Assembly: GCA_945938205.1 (NCBI GenBank)
Contig: CAMEUL010000078.1
Coordinates: forward strand, 1 to 7,138
Direction of reading: 5' to 3'
Length of the DNA: 7,138 nt
DNA from: an uncultured Traorella sp.
GTDB taxonomy: Bacteria; Bacillota_I; Bacilli_A; Erysipelotrichales; Erysipelotrichaceae
The position numbers were made by a program, and so were the translations under genes. A model generated the notes under the pieces. That model saw only the letters and a list, made by a program, of their open reading frames with translations. It ran no database searches and was not told the DNA's origin. This document shows, one piece after another, positions 4,627 to 7,138 of this stretch (position 1 is the stretch's first letter; every line of letters begins with the position of its first letter).

Positions 4627-4767
4627 ATGAAAACATTATTGAAGTCATTCAAACTTGTGAAAAAAAGTAAGAAGAGCACAAATAACAAAGTAATCACTTC
4701 CCTTGATGTTGAACGTATCAATGCAGGTAATTCCACTTCAACATGGGGAATTGTATTCTATCGTTAA
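4627..4767 (+). CDS. Orphan 46-residue peptide with a double-glycine-like leader; function unknown
   Basis: I do not recognise this gene. Coding is supported by a near-perfect ribosome site AAGGAGG five bases before the ATG, a plausible promoter, and a strong terminator beginning 20 bases after the stop. An in-frame ATG at 4612 would add MKEEL but is less well placed. Residues 1-18 are very basic (MKTLLKSFKLVKKSKKST), with no membrane segment and no cysteine. Residues 26-34 read LDVERINAG, which has the acidic/hydrophobic pair and the I-N-x-G ending seen in double-glycine leaders such as ELxxINGG, with A replacing the first G. Cleavage after G34 would release NSTSTWGIVFYR, a 12-residue peptide rich in Ser/Thr and then aromatic and hydrophobic residues. 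By inference it could be a secreted signal, bacteriocin or modified-peptide precursor. No processing transporter or modifying enzyme is in the window. It could also be an unexported regulatory peptide. Confidence 0.7.
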   Translation: MKTLLKSFKLVKKSKKSTNNKVITSLDVERINAGNSTSTWGIVFYR

Positions 4768-4787
4768 TCTTACCAATTACAAGTTAA

Positions 4788-4827
4788 GAGGTTGTAACTT
4801 AGATCTAAGTTACACCTCTATTTTTTT
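4788..4827 (+). terminator. Strong Rho-independent terminator of the small peptide gene
   Basis: GAGG, a bulged T, TGTAACTTA, loop GATC, TAAGTTACA and CCTC form a 13-pair stem with one bulge (4788-4818). TAT7 follows (4819-4827). The 22 bases at 4793-4814 are a perfect palindrome. The T-run is only on the plus strand, so it serves the small gene. Confidence 0.92.
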
Positions 4828-4846
4828 ATTCTTCATAAAGATGTCT

Positions 4847-4870
4847 AAAAAAGCTAGGGTTTCCCCTAGC
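4847..4870 (-). terminator. Rho-independent terminator of the holB-ricT-rsmI operon
   Basis: On the minus strand GCTAGGG-GAAA-CCCTAGC is a seven-pair stem closed by a GNRA-type GAAA loop (4870-4853), followed by TTTTTT (4852-4847). The rsmI stop codon TAG is formed by the first arm of the stem. Confidence 0.92.
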
Positions 4871-5717
4871 AGCTGTGATATTGTTTATAGATTTCGTTTT
4901 TAGAGAGGCCATGTTCTTTGGCAACCTTTTTAATGGCTTCTTTTGTTGAATAGCCTTCCTCAATATAATTTTTGATGGCATCGTTCAGCACTGTGAACGG
5001 AATTTCATCTTTCGCTTCTTCTTCATTGTATCCTGCCATGACAATGACCATCTCGCCTTTTAAATCATCACAAATGTCAATCACTTCAGAAAGTGTACCA
5101 CGAATAAACTCTTCGTGTTTTTTTGTGATTTCTCGAGCGAGACAAATATCACGATTCCCGAACACCTCAAGGAACAGTTCCAATGTTTTTCGGATGCGAT
5201 GTGGTGCTTCATAAAAAATCAGGGTCTGTTTAATTTTTGAAAGTTCCAAACATGTTTTTCGCCGTTCCTGTTCACCAGATTTCAAAAATCCCACAAACAT
5301 GAAAGGCTGTGCACTTAAGCCACTGGCGACCAAAGCATTGAGTGCCGCATTGGCTCCGGAAATAGGGACCACATTATATCCAGCTTCACTGACCATTGAA
5401 ACAACAATCTGTCCAGGATCGCTGATCAAAGGATATCCGGCATCACTGACCAATGCTACATTCTTTCCTTCTTCTAATAAAGTTAAAAGTCCTTTGGCAC
5501 TTTCATATTCATTATGCATATGGTGCGCAATGCAATGTGTCTGAATATCAAAGTGACTTAATAATTTCATCGTATTTCGTGTATCTTCAGCGGCAATCAC
5601 ATCCACACTTTTTAGAATTTCAATGGCACGTGGTGTCATTTCACCTAAATTTCCAATCGGTGTTGCGACAAGGTACAAGGTTGGCTGATCGTTTTCAAAA
5701 CTTTTCTGGCGGATCAT
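4866..5717 (-). CDS. rsmI: 16S rRNA (cytidine-1402-2'-O)-methyltransferase RsmI
   Basis: This 283-residue protein begins at the ATG at 5717, which overlaps the ricT stop as ATGA. A GTG at 5744 would lie inside ricT and lacks a ribosome site. Family blocks of the tetrapyrrole-methylase fold appear in order: TPIGNLG (19-25), AEDTR (43-47), SDAGYPLISDPG (91-102), SGANAALNAL (120-129), EAPHR (170-174), REITKKHEE (195-203) and GEMVIVMAG (221-229), then a small helical C-terminal tail. From family knowledge it transfers a methyl group from S-adenosylmethionine to the ribose of C1402 in the decoding centre, on the 30S subunit, tuning start-codon choice and fidelity. It is the last gene of the operon and is probably translated by coupling to ricT, since no clear Shine-Dalgarno sequence precedes it. 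Length is normal and no key block is missing. Confidence 0.96.
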   Translation of the reverse strand: MIRQKSFENDQPTLYLVATPIGNLGEMTPRAIEILKSVDVIAAEDTRNTMKLLSHFDIQTHCIAHHMHNEYESAKGLLTLLEEGKNVALVSDAGYPLISDPGQIVVSMVSEAGYNVVPISGANAALNALVASGLSAQPFMFVGFLKSGEQERRKTCLELSKIKQTLIFYEAPHRIRKTLELFLEVFGNRDICLAREITKKHEEFIRGTLSEVIDICDDLKGEMVIVMAGYNEEEAKDEIPFTVLNDAIKNYIEEGYSTKEAIKKVAKEHGLSKNEIYKQYHSC

Positions 5718-6538
5718 CTTTTTGACCAATCGATATCTGGCCACAATTCAGAAAAATCAAGGAACTGAACATCTTCCTTATTTTCTATCTTTGCCTGTTT
5801 CAGCAGCAAATTCATACTGGTGATACGATATCTGTTTCCTTTATATTCAATTTGAGAATTCAGTTTTGGCAGTCCTTCTCTCATTTCCTTGTATTGCGCA
5901 TCTTCATACCGCAGACAGCACATCAGTTTTCCGCACTGACCTGAAAGTTTCTGAACATTCAGTGCCAATAACTGATTTTTTGCCATATTGATCGAAACCA
6001 CATCAAAATCATTCATAAATCTTGAACAGCAGGTTTCCATACCACAAGATCCCAAACCTCCAACGATCTTTGCTTTATTTCGCGGACCAATCTGTCTCAA
6101 TTCAATACGACATTTGAACTTTGTCGCAAGATCTTTTAATAGTTCACGGAAATCCACACGGTCATCTGCAACATAAACAAATATGATCTTGCTTCTGTCC
6201 AATGTGTATTCTGCTTCGATCAAGCGCATATCCAATCCTTGTCGTTCAATAGCTTCTTCACAGACCTTCATGGCTTTTAATGCAGCTTCTTTATTGCTTT
6301 CTACTGCATCCAGATCTTTCTGTGTCGCCTTACGGATCACTGGCTTGATTTCCATATCATTCGGCAGTTTCTGAAAAAGCTGACTGTCTTTCATCACGGT
6401 TCCAACTTCCAATCCACGCACAGTTTCCACAACAACCTTATCGTTGATCTGCAGTGTCGCATCATTGGTACCAAAGGTATACATTTTGCTGGCTTCTGAA
6501 AAACTGACGTAAACTATATGTGTATAAGTGTTTTCCAT
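5714..6538 (-). CDS. ricT: RicT (YaaT), PSP1-domain protein of the RNase Y specificity complex
   Basis: This is a 274-residue protein. I choose the second of two adjacent ATGs, at 6538, because it lies seven bases from AAGGAGG, whereas the ATG at 6541 is only four bases away. Residues 5-110 hold the N-terminal part with VVVETVRGLEVGTV. The following PSP1-type region includes RSKIIFVYVADDRVDFRELL at 115-134 and the cysteine pattern C165 with C170-C171 in CGMETCCSRF, then C202 with C207-C208 in CGKLMCCLRYE. In B. subtilis RicT joins RicA and RicF in a complex that carries iron-sulfur clusters and guides RNase Y processing of polycistronic mRNAs, affecting biofilm formation, competence and sporulation. 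All these cysteines are kept here. The gene overlaps holB upstream by one base and rsmI downstream by four. Partners RicA and RicF are not in the window. Confidence 0.95.
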   Translation of the reverse strand: MENTYTHIVYVSFSEASKMYTFGTNDATLQINDKVVVETVRGLEVGTVMKDSQLFQKLPNDMEIKPVIRKATQKDLDAVESNKEAALKAMKVCEEAIERQGLDMRLIEAEYTLDRSKIIFVYVADDRVDFRELLKDLATKFKCRIELRQIGPRNKAKIVGGLGSCGMETCCSRFMNDFDVVSINMAKNQLLALNVQKLSGQCGKLMCCLRYEDAQYKEMREGLPKLNSQIEYKGNRYRITSMNLLLKQAKIENKEDVQFLDFSELWPDIDWSKR

Positions 6539-7138
6539 CATGACACCTCCTTCATTTGAAACATCATTGCATCCATCCATAATTTGATATTGATGGATTT
6601 ATTCATTGCATCCTTATTTGTCCTGCATATTTTCAAATATTCCATGCTTTCTTTTCGGTCATATGCCTTCATCAGTGTTTTCCATTTTTCACTTTCACAA
6701 AGGGAAGCCTGACGAATTACATCCCGATAAAAAATCATCAAAATCTCTGTGAAGTAGACCATTTGTTCACGGTCTTCTCCTTTTTTATCATTGCCATTTA
6801 TCTGAAGATTCAGAATGGCCATATCTTTATCACTTTTCCATGTTTCCAAATATTCCATCGCAAGAATACGGGCACATTGATAATTTTCTTCCTCACTGAA
6901 GCTTAAAATCTGATCCATACTGGAGACCATATGTGAACAAAGATAGCCATCCAGTTCATCCATTTCCTGTTCTTTTGCGAAATTCAAACAGTCTTCAGGT
7001 TTTGCTTTCACAAATGGAATTGGCTGACAGCGGGAAACAATCGTTGGAAGGATCCCATCCAGCTTTTCACTGATCAAAATAGCATATACGTCTTTTACAG
7101 GTTCTTCAAGAAACTTCAACAGCGTATTCAATGCATCC
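6538..7138 (-). CDS. holB: DNA polymerase III delta-prime subunit, C-terminal part (5' end cut by window edge)
   Basis: About 199 C-terminal residues are visible. The frame is already open at the right edge, where it reads DALNTLLKFLEEP, the conserved A-x-N-x-LLK-x-LEEP block of clamp-loader subunits. ILPTIVSRCQPIPF follows, also a family signature. The remainder is the less conserved helical domain III. The Walker-type region and zinc-binding cysteines would lie upstream, outside the window, given a usual length of about 310-330 residues. Delta-prime is part of the clamp loader that places the beta clamp on DNA. A TTG at 7131 should not be taken as a start, because the conserved block begins before it. 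The holB-ricT order matches B. subtilis. The end overlaps the ricT start in TGATG. Confidence 0.93.
   Translation of the reverse strand, partial: DALNTLLKFLEEPVKDVYAILISEKLDGILPTIVSRCQPIPFVKAKPEDCLNFAKEQEMDELDGYLCSHMVSSMDQILSFSEEENYQCARILAMEYLETWKSDKDMAILNLQINGNDKKGEDREQMVYFTEILMIFYRDVIRQASLCESEKWKTLMKAYDRKESMEYLKICRTNKDAMNKSINIKLWMDAMMFQMKEVS

Noticed and set aside
4471..4767. A longer 98-residue reading of the small gene starting at a GTG
   Set aside because: The GTG has no ribosome site, and the extension would run through the hairpin and promoter at 4552-4590. The ATG at 4627 has an excellent ribosome site.
5718..5744. GTG start for rsmI, nine codons upstream
   Set aside because: There is no ribosome site, and the ATGA overlap at 5717 gives the usual family length.
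1..7138. tRNA, rRNA, CRISPR array or riboswitch
   Set aside because: I found no cloverleaf-like arms with a TTCGA-type T-loop, no regularly spaced repeats and no recognisable riboswitch core.

Overview
The window looks like the chromosome of a low-GC Gram-positive bacterium (Bacillota). The evidence is the AT-rich intergenic DNA, strong AGGAGG-type ribosome sites, consensus TTGACA/TATAAT-like promoters, short hairpin-plus-T-run terminators, and a holB-ricT(yaaT)-rsmI core cluster. Rubrerythrin points to an anaerobic or microaerophilic lifestyle. A gut Erysipelotrichia- or Clostridia-like host is a reasonable guess, but the sequence alone does not prove it.

Layout from left to right. Positions 1-~565 hold part of an IS200/IS605-family insertion sequence on the minus strand. 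It has a complete tnpA (Y1 HUH transposase), the first ten codons of tnpB overlapping the tnpA stop, and an outer-end hairpin with an unpaired base. The element abuts a broken TetR-family regulator (about 604-764), of which only the N-terminal helix-turn-helix half and a frame-shifted scrap remain, although its promoter and a candidate operator are still present. Positions 931-1571 form a self-contained rubrerythrin unit: near-consensus promoter, 5'-leader palindrome, gene and terminator. Positions 1615-4440 hold a two-gene metal-resistance operon: a CadC/SmtB-type ArsR repressor with a classical operator at its promoter, followed 10 bases later by a P1B-type Zn/Cd/Pb-exporting ATPase with two metal-binding domains and a His-rich linker. 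Positions 4552-4827 carry the only plus-strand unit, a 46-residue orphan peptide gene with its own promoter, strong ribosome site and strong terminator. Positions 4847-7138 hold the 3' part of a housekeeping operon transcribed leftward, holB (partial), ricT and rsmI, joined by stop/start overlaps and ending in a terminator that contains the rsmI stop codon.

How the parts work together. The repressor/ATPase pair should sense and export toxic divalent metals. Rubrerythrin detoxifies peroxide and has its own promoter surrounded by palindromes, including a 9-1-9 repeat of Fur/PerR-like architecture at the ATPase stop codon. The left edge shows genome decay caused by, or accompanied by, an IS insertion. 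The least explained item is the small peptide: its residues 26-34 resemble the end of a double-glycine-type export leader, which would release a 12-residue aromatic/hydrophobic peptide. No transporter or modifying enzyme for it lies in the window.
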